Assembly (NCBI RefSeq): GCF_025263265.1
Contig: NZ_CP079869.1
Coordinates: 1,798,001 to 1,862,000, forward strand
DNA from: Mycobacterium sp. SMC-4
GTDB lineage: Bacteria; Actinomycetota; Actinomycetes; Mycobacteriales; Mycobacteriaceae
Length of the DNA: 64,000 bases
Reading direction: 5' to 3'
This document shows, piece by piece, positions 55,400 to 64,000 of the stretch; position 1 is the stretch's first letter, and every line of letters begins with the position of its first letter. The notes beneath the pieces are model-generated. The model made no database searches and was not told the origin of the DNA. It saw nothing but the letters and a program-made list of their open reading frames with translations. Made by a program: the position numbers and the translations under genes.

Positions 55400-57007
55400 T
55401 CAGCGCGAGCGCAGATCCTTGCGCAGAATCTTGCCCGACGCCGACTTCGGGACGGCGTCGATGAACGCCACCTGACGCACCTTCTTGTACGGCGCCACCT
55501 GACCGGCGACGAACTCGATGACCTCCTCGGCGCGCAGCTCGGCACCGGGCTGGGTGACCACGAACGCCTTGGGCACTTCCTCCCCGCTGTCGTCGGGTAC
55601 CCCGACAACTGCGGCGTCGGCGATCTGCGGGTGGGTCAACAGCACTGCCTCCAGCTCGGCCGGCGGTACCTGGTAGCCCTTGTACTTGATCAACTCCTTG
55701 AGCCGGTCGACGATGTAGACGCAGCCGTGCGCGTCGACCTGCGCGAGGTCGCCGGTGTGCAGCCAGCCCTGCGCGTCAATGGTGGCCGACGTCGCCTCGG
55801 CGTTGTTGAGGTAGCCGGCCATCACGTTGGGCCCCTTGAACCACAACTCGCCGGTCTTGCTCAAACCCTCTGCAGGTGGGTGGATTTCATCTCCCGACTC
55901 GGGGTCGACGATCTTGGACGCCGCGTTGGAGACGGTCCAGCCCACCGAGCTCAGCGGCGCCTCGACACGCATGTCGAGTCGGCCGGAGTCGAACGGTGTG
56001 ATGTGGCTGACCGGGCTGAGTTCACTCATTCCGTAACCCTGGACCACCTTGCAGCCCAGGCGTCGGGCAACCGCGTGGCCGAGGTCGGCGTCCAACGGTG
56101 CTGCGCCTGACATCACCACCTCCAACGAGGACAGGTCGTAATCGTCGATCAGCGGATGCTTGGCCAGCGCCACGGCGACCGGCGGAGCGATGAACGCAAT
56201 GGTGCACCGGTGTTCGGCGATGTTGCCCAGGAATTCGCTCAGATCGAAACTGGGCATGATGACCAGCCGGGCGCGGGCGTGCAACGCGGCGTTGAGCAGC
56301 ACCGTCATACCGTAGATGTGAAAGAACGGCAGCACGGCCAACACGACGTCGTCGGCCGCCATGCCGTGCAGTGGCCGGATCTGGGCGACGTTGGCGACCA
56401 GGTTGCGGTGCGTGAGCATCACACCCTTGGGGTTACCGGTGGTCCCGGAGCTGTACGGCAGCACCGCCAGATGCGAAGACGGCGCGAAGTCCACCCTCGG
56501 TGCCGGCGGCGCACCCTCCAGAAGCTCTGCGGCGTTGGGATACCCGTCGGCGGCACGTCCCGCGCCGTCGAGTACCACCACATTGTCGTTGGTGATGCCG
56601 GCCGCCGCCGCGCCGGCCTTGGCCTGCTCCAGCAGCGGGGTGACCGTGATCAGCATGGTGGCCTTGGCGTCGGTCAACTGCTTGGCGACGTCGTCGGCGG
56701 TGAACAGTGCGTTGATCGTGGTCGCCGTCGCGCCCGAGCGCAGGATGCCGTGGAAGGCCACCGCGAAGGCCGAGCTGTTCGGCGCGAGCAGACCGATCAC
56801 ATCGCCGACACCCACGCCGCGGGCGGCCAGCGCCCCGGCGAACGTCTCGATGCGGGAGATCATCTCGCGGTAGTCGGTGTGTCGCTTGGACTTCGCGTCG
56901 ATCAGAGCGACACGGTCGAGGTCACTGTGGTCGATGTCGGCGAACAGGTAGTCGAAGATGCTGGCGGTCGGAATGTCGACCTCGGGGAAAGGGCTGGAGA
57001 AACTCAT
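55400..57007 (-). CDS. 4-coumarate-CoA-ligase-type acyl-CoA synthetase
   Basis: A 535-aa AMP-forming ligase of the 4CL/FadD family. Motifs in order: P-loop YSSGTTGNPKGVMLTHRN, QGYGMSELSPVSH, adenylate Asp in LHTGDLAQVDAHG, hinge VDRLKELIKYKGYQVPPAELEAVL, and C-terminal lysine PKSASGKILRKDL. It activates a carboxylic acid as acyl-AMP, then acyl-CoA; the 4CL-like A5/A8 motifs favour aryl or medium-length acids, but the substrate is not predictable. It ends 9 bp from the GGDEF gene stop, convergent, and is an insertion relative to the M. tuberculosis order. Confidence 0.92.
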   Translation of the reverse strand: MSFSSPFPEVDIPTASIFDYLFADIDHSDLDRVALIDAKSKRHTDYREMISRIETFAGALAARGVGVGDVIGLLAPNSSAFAVAFHGILRSGATATTINALFTADDVAKQLTDAKATMLITVTPLLEQAKAGAAAAGITNDNVVVLDGAGRAADGYPNAAELLEGAPPAPRVDFAPSSHLAVLPYSSGTTGNPKGVMLTHRNLVANVAQIRPLHGMAADDVVLAVLPFFHIYGMTVLLNAALHARARLVIMPSFDLSEFLGNIAEHRCTIAFIAPPVAVALAKHPLIDDYDLSSLEVVMSGAAPLDADLGHAVARRLGCKVVQGYGMSELSPVSHITPFDSGRLDMRVEAPLSSVGWTVSNAASKIVDPESGDEIHPPAEGLSKTGELWFKGPNVMAGYLNNAEATSATIDAQGWLHTGDLAQVDAHGCVYIVDRLKELIKYKGYQVPPAELEAVLLTHPQIADAAVVGVPDDSGEEVPKAFVVTQPGAELRAEEVIEFVAGQVAPYKKVRQVAFIDAVPKSASGKILRKDLRSR

Positions 57008-57043
57008 GGTGTTCTGATCGAAGCACGTCCGGCGTCCGCATGG

Positions 57044-57445
57044 TCAGCGTTCGTCGAGCTGCCTGATCAATTTCTTCGGTGCCGTCATCCGGTAGGACGC
57101 GTCGACCAGCTCGGCGACCTCGCCCCAGTCCACCGGTGCGGCGGCGAAATCCAGGCCCAGCCAGCCGAACGGTCCCAGATAGGCGGGGAAGAAGAATCGG
57201 CGGTCCTGCTCCAGGGCCCGGCGATCACTCTCATCGACCTTGACGAGCACAGCATGCGGAAATTGGCGGTGTTCACCCTTGCGCTCGGCTTTGCAGCTTC
57301 CGCCGTAGACGGCGAACATCTTCGGCGCGCAGAACACCGGCCTGCCCCAGGAGACACGCTCGGCGGCCGCCGGCAATGCCAGCGCGATCTTGCGCAACTC
57401 GGACAAGCCCGGGTCGTCGGCGCCGAACATGAGCGGGTGCGGCAT
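57044..57445 (-). CDS. MmcQ/YjbR family protein
   Basis: A 133-aa protein of the YjbR double-wing fold. Hallmarks are LRKIALALPAAAERVSWGRPVFCAPKMFAVYGG, ALEQDRRFFFPAYLGPFGWLGLDFA and the terminal VDASYRMTAPKKLI. The molecular role is unknown; some members are thought to bind DNA. It is divergent from ligA, with 59 bp between starts. TAGGCT lies 6 nt before its ATG (57457-57452, minus), so the transcript is probably leaderless. Confidence 0.85.
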   Translation of the reverse strand: MPHPLMFGADDPGLSELRKIALALPAAAERVSWGRPVFCAPKMFAVYGGSCKAERKGEHRQFPHAVLVKVDESDRRALEQDRRFFFPAYLGPFGWLGLDFAAAPVDWGEVAELVDASYRMTAPKKLIRQLDER

Positions 57446-57451
57446 GCAGGC

Positions 57452-59622
<2,171 letters not shown>

Positions 59623-59637
59623 GGTGCCGATGGTTGC

Positions 59638-60300
59638 TCAGCCGATGATCGTCGCGATGATCCCGGCCAGATAGCCCAGTCGAGCCACCTCGCTGGGCCG
59701 AAACAGCGGTCCCCCCGGCCGGCCGAGCACCACCGCGGTGCGCGGATCGCCCAGTGGCGCCGCGGCCAGCGTGGTGTCCATGTCGCGCCACACCTGGGGA
59801 ACCCAGGGCGCCGTCGCGTCCAGCGCCGCAGCCCGTGACAACGGCAGCCATGGAGTTTCGGCGGCCATCGTTTCCGGCGCTCCGGGACTTCCGGCCACCC
59901 GCTGCGGTCCGGCTTCGGTCAGCGCGGTCACCGTGCACCAACCCACCCGCAGCACCCGGGGGGCTTCATCGACCAGCACCTGCAACCGGGTTTGGCGCTC
60001 GTCGCCCGCAGCGGCGACATGATCGATCAGTTCGAGCTCGCGGTGTGCCTCCAACAGCCCGGTGTGGGGTCGGATGCTGTCGACGTAGACGCCTTTGAGC
60101 TGCTCGGCAGCGGTGATCAGCATGTCGGGCATCGCACCGGGCGGCAGCTCGACGACCAGGTCGTCGACGGCGTAACCCGCCGCGCGCTCGACCACGTCCA
60201 GCGACAGGATGTCCGCGCCCGCGGTGCCCAGCGCCACCGCCAGTGAACCCAGGCTTCCGGGCCTGTCCTCCAGCTCGACACGCAGCAGATACGTTGGCAC
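59638..60300 (-). CDS. ACT-domain protein, Rv3013-like
   Basis: A 220-aa protein. An N-terminal ACT domain ([35 protein letters not shown], about residues 3-75) is followed by a second ligand-fold region that ends with the very conserved [28 protein letters not shown] domains bind amino acids, so an amino-acid-responsive role near ligA and gatCAB is possible. The GTG at 60300 (MPTYLLRVE) is chosen over longer frames because it matches the 218-aa family form. It is convergent with ligA, 15 bp from its end, and divergent from gatC. Confidence 0.85.
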   Translation of the reverse strand: MPTYLLRVELEDRPGSLGSLAVALGTAGADILSLDVVERAAGYAVDDLVVELPPGAMPDMLITAAEQLKGVYVDSIRPHTGLLEAHRELELIDHVAAAGDERQTRLQVLVDEAPRVLRVGWCTVTALTEAGPQRVAGSPGAPETMAAETPWLPLSRAAALDATAPWVPQVWRDMDTTLAAAPLGDPRTAVVLGRPGGPLFRPSEVARLGYLAGIIATIIG

Positions 60301-60404
60301 GGCCAACACTGTGTCACGGACCGGCGCAGGTGGGCGACTCGGCCGCGGTCGGCCCAACGGCGCGGGCGGCTGGCCGCGGTGGCGTTGAACTAGGCTTCGT
60401 GGTC

Positions 60405-60704
60405 GTGTCACAGATCTCTCGAGACGAGGTTGCCCACCTGGCGCGGCTGGCTCGGCTCGCCCTCACCGACAGTGAACTCGACAGCTTCGCCGATCAGCTC
60501 GGGGCCATCCTCGGCCATGTCAGCAAGATCGCGGCCGTCGACGTCACGGGCGTCGACGCCACCGACAACCCGCTGAAGGATGTCAACGTGTTCCGCCCCG
60601 ATGACGTGCGACCTGGGCTGGAACAGGAACAGGCACTGAGTCAGGCGCCACGCGCCGAGGAGGGCCGGTTCGCGGTGCCGCGCATCCTGGGAGAGCCCGA
60701 ATGA
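60405..60704 (+). CDS. gatC: Asp/Glu-tRNA amidotransferase subunit GatC
   Basis: A 99-aa chaperone-like subunit that holds GatA to GatB in the amidotransferase making Gln-tRNA(Gln) and Asn-tRNA(Asn). The family core is [33 protein letters not shown] and ends [18 protein letters not shown] at 60405 gives the family start [12 protein letters not shown] codons at 60399 and 60402 are less likely. A TAGGCT box lies 8 nt upstream. Its TGA shares ATGA with gatA. Confidence 0.94.
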   Translation: MSQISRDEVAHLARLARLALTDSELDSFADQLGAILGHVSKIAAVDVTGVDATDNPLKDVNVFRPDDVRPGLEQEQALSQAPRAEEGRFAVPRILGEPE

Positions 60705-62185
60705 GCGAGTTGATCAGGCTCGACGCGGCCACGCTGGGTGCCAAGATCGCGGCCAAGGAAGTGTCGTCGACCGAAGCGACCCAGGCCTGCCTCGATCAGA
60801 TCGCCGCCACCGACGGGGAGTTCCACGCGTTCCTGCACGTCGCCACCGAGCGCGCGCTGGATGCCGCCGCGGCCGTCGACAAAGCGGTCGTCGCGGGGGA
60901 GCAGCTGCCCTCGCCGCTGGCCGGGGTTCCGCTGGCGCTCAAGGACGTGTTCACCACCACCGACATGCCCACCACCTGCGGGTCGAAGATCCTCGACGGC
61001 TGGATGTCACCCTACGACGCGACCGTCACCGCGCGGCTGCGCGCCGCCGGCATCCCGATCCTGGGCAAAACCAACATGGACGAATTCGCGATGGGGTCCT
61101 CGACCGAGAACTCGGCCTATGGACCCACCCGCAACCCGTGGAACGTCGACCGGGTGGCCGGCGGCTCCGGTGGCGGAAGCGCCGCTGCTCTGGCCGGGTT
61201 TCAGGCGCCGCTGGCGATCGGCTCGGACACCGGTGGATCCATCCGTCAGCCCGCGGCACTGACCTCGACCGTCGGGGTCAAGCCGACTTACGGCACGGTG
61301 TCGCGCTATGGCCTGATCGCGTGCGCCTCATCGCTGGATCAGGGTGGTCCGTGCGCGCGCACCGTGCTCGACACCGCGCTGTTGCACGCGGTGATCGCCG
61401 GACATGATCCGCGCGATTCGACCTCGGTGGATGTGCCCGTGCCCGACGTCGTGGCCGCAGCGCGTACCGGGGCCGCCGGAGACCTCACCGGTGTGCGCGT
61501 CGGGGTGGTCAAGCAACTGCGCAGTGGAGAGGGTTATCAACCCGGGGTGCTGAACTCGTTCACCGCCGCTGTCGATCAGCTGACCGCGCTGGGCGCGCAG
61601 GTCACCGAAGTGGATTGCCCGCACTTCGATTACTCGCTGCCGGCCTACTACCTGATCCTGCCCTCCGAGGTGTCGTCGAACCTGGCCAAGTTCGATGGTA
61701 TGCGCTACGGACTGCGCGTCGGTGACGACGGGACCCATAGTGCCGAAGAGGTGATGGCGCTGACCCGCGCGGCCGGCTTCGGTCCAGAAGTCAAGCGGCG
61801 CATCATGATCGGCGCCTACGCGCTGTCGGCGGGCTACTACGACGCCTACTACAACCAGGCCCAGAAGGTGCGCACGTTGATCGCGGGCGACCTGGAGAAG
61901 GCTTACCAGAGCGTCGACGTGTTGGTTACCCCGACCACGCCTTCCACGGCATTTCGCCTCGGGGAAAAGGTCGATGACCCGCTCGCGATGTACCTGTTCG
62001 ACCTGTGCACGCTACCGCTGAATCTGGCCGGGCACTGCGGGATGTCGGTGCCCTCGGGCCTCAGTGATGACGACGGGCTGCCCGTCGGCCTGCAGATCAT
62101 GGCGCCGGCGCTGGCCGACGACCGGCTCTACCGCGTGGGTGCCGCCTATGAAGCTGCTCGCGGTCCGCTGCCGACCGCGCTCTGA
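60701..62185 (+). CDS. gatA: Asp/Glu-tRNA amidotransferase subunit GatA
   Basis: A 494-aa amidase-signature glutaminase subunit that releases ammonia from glutamine for GatB. The Ser-cisSer-Lys triad is visible: the lysine in [10 protein letters not shown] (about K81), the cis-serine in [15 protein letters not shown] and the nucleophile serine in [34 protein letters not shown] is the conserved glutamine-site segment. It overlaps gatC by 4 bp and is followed by pfkA 17 bp later. The gatCA-pfkA-gatB order is typical of mycobacteria. Confidence 0.97.
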   Translation: MSELIRLDAATLGAKIAAKEVSSTEATQACLDQIAATDGEFHAFLHVATERALDAAAAVDKAVVAGEQLPSPLAGVPLALKDVFTTTDMPTTCGSKILDGWMSPYDATVTARLRAAGIPILGKTNMDEFAMGSSTENSAYGPTRNPWNVDRVAGGSGGGSAAALAGFQAPLAIGSDTGGSIRQPAALTSTVGVKPTYGTVSRYGLIACASSLDQGGPCARTVLDTALLHAVIAGHDPRDSTSVDVPVPDVVAAARTGAAGDLTGVRVGVVKQLRSGEGYQPGVLNSFTAAVDQLTALGAQVTEVDCPHFDYSLPAYYLILPSEVSSNLAKFDGMRYGLRVGDDGTHSAEEVMALTRAAGFGPEVKRRIMIGAYALSAGYYDAYYNQAQKVRTLIAGDLEKAYQSVDVLVTPTTPSTAFRLGEKVDDPLAMYLFDLCTLPLNLAGHCGMSVPSGLSDDDGLPVGLQIMAPALADDRLYRVGAAYEAARGPLPTAL

Positions 62186-62202
62186 AAGGGGAGGATGGGC
62201 AC

Positions 62203-63234
62203 ATGCGTATCGGAGTGCTGACCGGCGGCGGTGACTGTCCTGGCTTGAATGCGGTGATCCGGGCGGTGGTGAGAACCTGCGACGTGCGCTACGGCTCGTC
62301 GGTCGTGGGCTTTCAGGACGGCTGGCGGGGCCTGCTGGAGAACCGCCGCATCCAGCTGAAGAACGACGACCGCAACGACCGGCTGCTGGCCAAGGGCGGC
62401 ACCATGCTCGGCACCGCTCGGGTCAATCCTGACAAGCTGCGCGCCGGTCTGGACCAGATCAAGCAGACCCTCGAGGACAACGGCATCGATGTGTTGATCC
62501 CGATCGGCGGTGAGGGCACGCTGACCGCAGCGCACTGGCTGTCGGAAGAGGATGTCCCGGTCGTCGGGGTGCCCAAAACGATCGACAACGACATCGACTG
62601 CACTGATGTCACGTTCGGCCATGACACCGCGTTGACCGTGGCAACCGAGGCCATTGACCGGTTGCACAGCACCGCGGAGTCCCACCAGCGTGTGATGTTG
62701 GTCGAGGTGATGGGCCGCCACGCCGGCTGGATCGCGCTCAACGCGGGGCTGGCCACGGGCGCGCACATGACGTTGATTCCCGAACAGCCGTTCGACGTCG
62801 AGGAAGTCTGCCGACTGGTCAAAGAGCGCTTCGTGCGTGGAGATTCGCACTTCATCTGCGTGGTCGCCGAGGGGGCCAAACCCGCCGAGGGATCGATGCA
62901 GCTGCGTCAGGGGGGTGTCGACGAGTTCGGTCACGAGCGTTTCACCGGGGTCGCGCAGCAGTTGGCGATGGAGGTGGAGAAGCGGATCAACAAGGAGGTC
63001 CGGGTGACCGTGCTGGGGCACGTGCAGCGCGGCGGTACGCCAACAGCCTACGACCGGGTGCTGGCCACCCGCTTCGGCGTCAACGCCGCTGACGCCGCGC
63101 ACGCCGGCGAGTACGGAATGATGGTGTCGCTGCGCGGGCAGGACATCGGACGGGTTCACCTGGCCGACGCCGTACGCCAGCTCAAGCTGGTGCCGCAGAG
63201 CCGCTACGACGACGCCGCCGAGTTCTTCGGCTGA
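62203..63234 (+). CDS. pfkA: 6-phosphofructokinase PfkA
   Basis: A 343-aa phosphofructokinase of glycolysis. The nucleotide motif is [37 protein letters not shown] has glycine where pyrophosphate enzymes have aspartate (residue 104 in E. coli numbering), which points to [15 protein letters not shown] has lysine rather than glycine at position 124. This Gly/Lys pair is the known form of actinobacterial [18 protein letters not shown] and [19 protein letters not shown] are the substrate-binding segments. The ATG follows GAAAGGGGAGG. A long hairpin follows the stop. Confidence 0.96.
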   Translation: MRIGVLTGGGDCPGLNAVIRAVVRTCDVRYGSSVVGFQDGWRGLLENRRIQLKNDDRNDRLLAKGGTMLGTARVNPDKLRAGLDQIKQTLEDNGIDVLIPIGGEGTLTAAHWLSEEDVPVVGVPKTIDNDIDCTDVTFGHDTALTVATEAIDRLHSTAESHQRVMLVEVMGRHAGWIALNAGLATGAHMTLIPEQPFDVEEVCRLVKERFVRGDSHFICVVAEGAKPAEGSMQLRQGGVDEFGHERFTGVAQQLAMEVEKRINKEVRVTVLGHVQRGGTPTAYDRVLATRFGVNAADAAHAGEYGMMVSLRGQDIGRVHLADAVRQLKLVPQSRYDDAAEFFG

Positions 63235-63244
63235 GATTGCACCC

Positions 63245-63304
63245 GCGAGCAGACGCGTAGCCCCCTGAATCGCGGCCATTTCGGGGGCGTCCGCGTCTGC
63301 TCGC
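63245..63304 (+). terminator. Long hairpin between pfkA and gatB
   Basis: GCGAGCAGACGCG (63245-63257) pairs perfectly with CGCGTCTGCTCGC (63292-63304). GCCCCC (63260-63265) and GGGGGC (63283-63288) extend the stem to about 19 pairs with a small internal bulge. Hairpins of this GCGAGCAGACGC type are common after genes in mycobacteria. It ends 30 bp before the gatB start. Confidence 0.75.
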
Positions 63305-63322
63305 CGGACAACGGCGACCCAT

Positions 63323-63328
63323 TAGGAT
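63323..63328 (+). promoter_or_regulatory. -10 hexamer of leaderless gatB
   Basis: TAGGAT, 6 nt before the ATG at 63335 and just after the terminator hairpin, so gatB probably has its own promoter although it is in line with gatCA and pfkA. Confidence 0.55.
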
Positions 63329-63334
63329 CAGGGC

Positions 63335-64000
63335 ATGTCTGTCGCTACCGCTGATCTGCTGGACTACGAGGAGGTCGTCGCCGCCTTCGAGCCTGTGATG
63401 GGCATGGAGGTGCACGTCGAGCTCTCCACGGCCACCAAGATGTTCTGCGGGTGCGCCAATAGGTTCGGCGCCGAGCCCAACACCCAGGTGTGCCCGGTAT
63501 GCCTGGGACTGCCGGGTTCGTTGCCTGTGCTCAACCAGGCCGCCGTGGAGTCGGCGATCCGCATCGGACTCGCGCTGAACTGCGAGATCGCTTCGTGGTG
63601 CCGGTTCGCCCGGAAGAACTACTTCTACCCCGATCAGCCGAAGAACTACCAGATCTCCCAATACGACGAGCCGATCGCGTTCAACGGATATCTCGATGTC
63701 CCGCTGGAGGACGGCAGCACCTGGCGCGTCGAGATCGAGCGGGCACACATGGAGGAAGACACCGGCAAGCTGACGCACCTGGGCAGCGACACCGGCCGGA
63801 TCGCCGGGGCCACCACCTCACTGGCCGACTACAACCGCGCCGGTGTGCCCCTCATCGAGATCGTGACCAAACCGATCGAAGGAGCGGGTGAGCGCGCCCC
63901 GGAGATCGCCCGCGCCTACGTCACCGCGCTGCGGGATCTGTTGCGCGCGCTGGATGTTTCCGATGTCCGGATGGATCAGGGTTCTATGCGCTGCGATTCC
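63335..64000 (+). CDS. gatB: Asp/Glu-tRNA amidotransferase subunit GatB (partial)
   Basis: The first 222 codons of the subunit that binds the misacylated tRNA and carries out the phosphorylation and amidation. It begins [32 protein letters not shown]. The zinc-site cysteines are in [57 protein letters not shown], the [16 protein letters not shown] magnesium-site segment and [16 protein letters not shown] follow. It runs off the right end of the window. It corresponds to Rv3009c. Confidence 0.96.
   Translation, partial: MSVATADLLDYEEVVAAFEPVMGMEVHVELSTATKMFCGCANRFGAEPNTQVCPVCLGLPGSLPVLNQAAVESAIRIGLALNCEIASWCRFARKNYFYPDQPKNYQISQYDEPIAFNGYLDVPLEDGSTWRVEIERAHMEEDTGKLTHLGSDTGRIAGATTSLADYNRAGVPLIEIVTKPIEGAGERAPEIARAYVTALRDLLRALDVSDVRMDQGSMRCDS

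Overview
The window is high-GC actinobacterial DNA, almost certainly from a Mycobacterium/Mycolicibacterium chromosome. Gene order and protein family, recalled from knowledge and not searched, follow the M. tuberculosis segment from Rv3062 (ligB) to Rv3009c (gatB) nearly gene for gene, including cyp136, dinB2, nrdHIE/nrdF2, adhC, fecB, ctaD, serB2, the methylglucose-lipopolysaccharide cluster, etfBA, iscS, mnmA, ligA and gatCAB. The ESX/PPE/IS block that M. tuberculosis carries between trmU and lpqA is absent, and several genes are extra (an orphan LeuA-type regulatory domain, an AAA ATPase, a MocR regulator, an AGCS symporter, a GAF-PAS-PAS-GGDEF protein and a 4CL-type ligase), which suggests a fast-growing environmental species. 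I saw no rRNA, tRNA, insertion sequence, prophage or CRISPR array.

Layout. 1-6.5 kb: truncated MFS transporter, LigB, a membrane-anchored sulfite-oxidase-like molybdoenzyme, an SDR, a phosphotransferase and a TauE/SafE exporter. 6.4-13.7 kb: a 13-codon leader peptide and hairpin before a LeuA regulatory-domain protein, CYP136 with a divergent TetR, an SDR, an AAA ATPase, a TetR-DinB2 pair and a divergent flavin reductase. 13.7-24.3 kb: the class Ib ribonucleotide reductase genes nrdHIE and nrdF, each preceded by a matching NrdR-type site, with six unrelated genes, a TetR regulator and a Baeyer-Villiger-type monooxygenase between them. 24.4-38 kb: alcohol dehydrogenase, FecB, cytochrome oxidase subunit I, SerB2, MocR, a kinase, an ABC ATPase-NUDIX-EchA17 run and two methyltransferases. 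38-45.6 kb: an AGCS symporter, a PQQ-repeat lipoprotein, a hexapeptide acyltransferase, a 32-bp tandem repeat and the overlapping glycan operon (GT4, GH57 branching enzyme, methyltransferase). 45.8-53.5 kb: etfBA with an intrinsic terminator, an OlsB/OlsA-like acyltransferase pair, IscS-MnmA, a lipoprotein and a MetE-like protein. 53.6-64 kb: GGDEF protein, AMP-ligase, YjbR, LigA, ACT protein, GatCA, PfkA and the start of GatB.

How it fits together. Several linked functions recur: DNA precursor supply and repair (NrdHIEF, DinB2, LigA, LigB), lipid and fatty-acyl metabolism (EtfBA, EchA17, acyltransferases, the glycan cluster) and translation fidelity (IscS-MnmA, GatCAB). Many starts have a TANNNT hexamer 6 or 7 nt upstream, the signature of leaderless transcripts in mycobacteria. 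Four-base start/stop overlaps mark tight operons.

The most interesting non-coding signals are the leaderless Leu-Val-Val leader with mutually exclusive hairpins before the LeuA-domain gene, the paired NrdR-type sites, three inverted repeats that look like operators of local regulators, a perfect 17-bp palindrome upstream of etfB, and the 32-bp tandem repeat that supplies the stop codon of the GT4 gene and resembles the tail of iscS.
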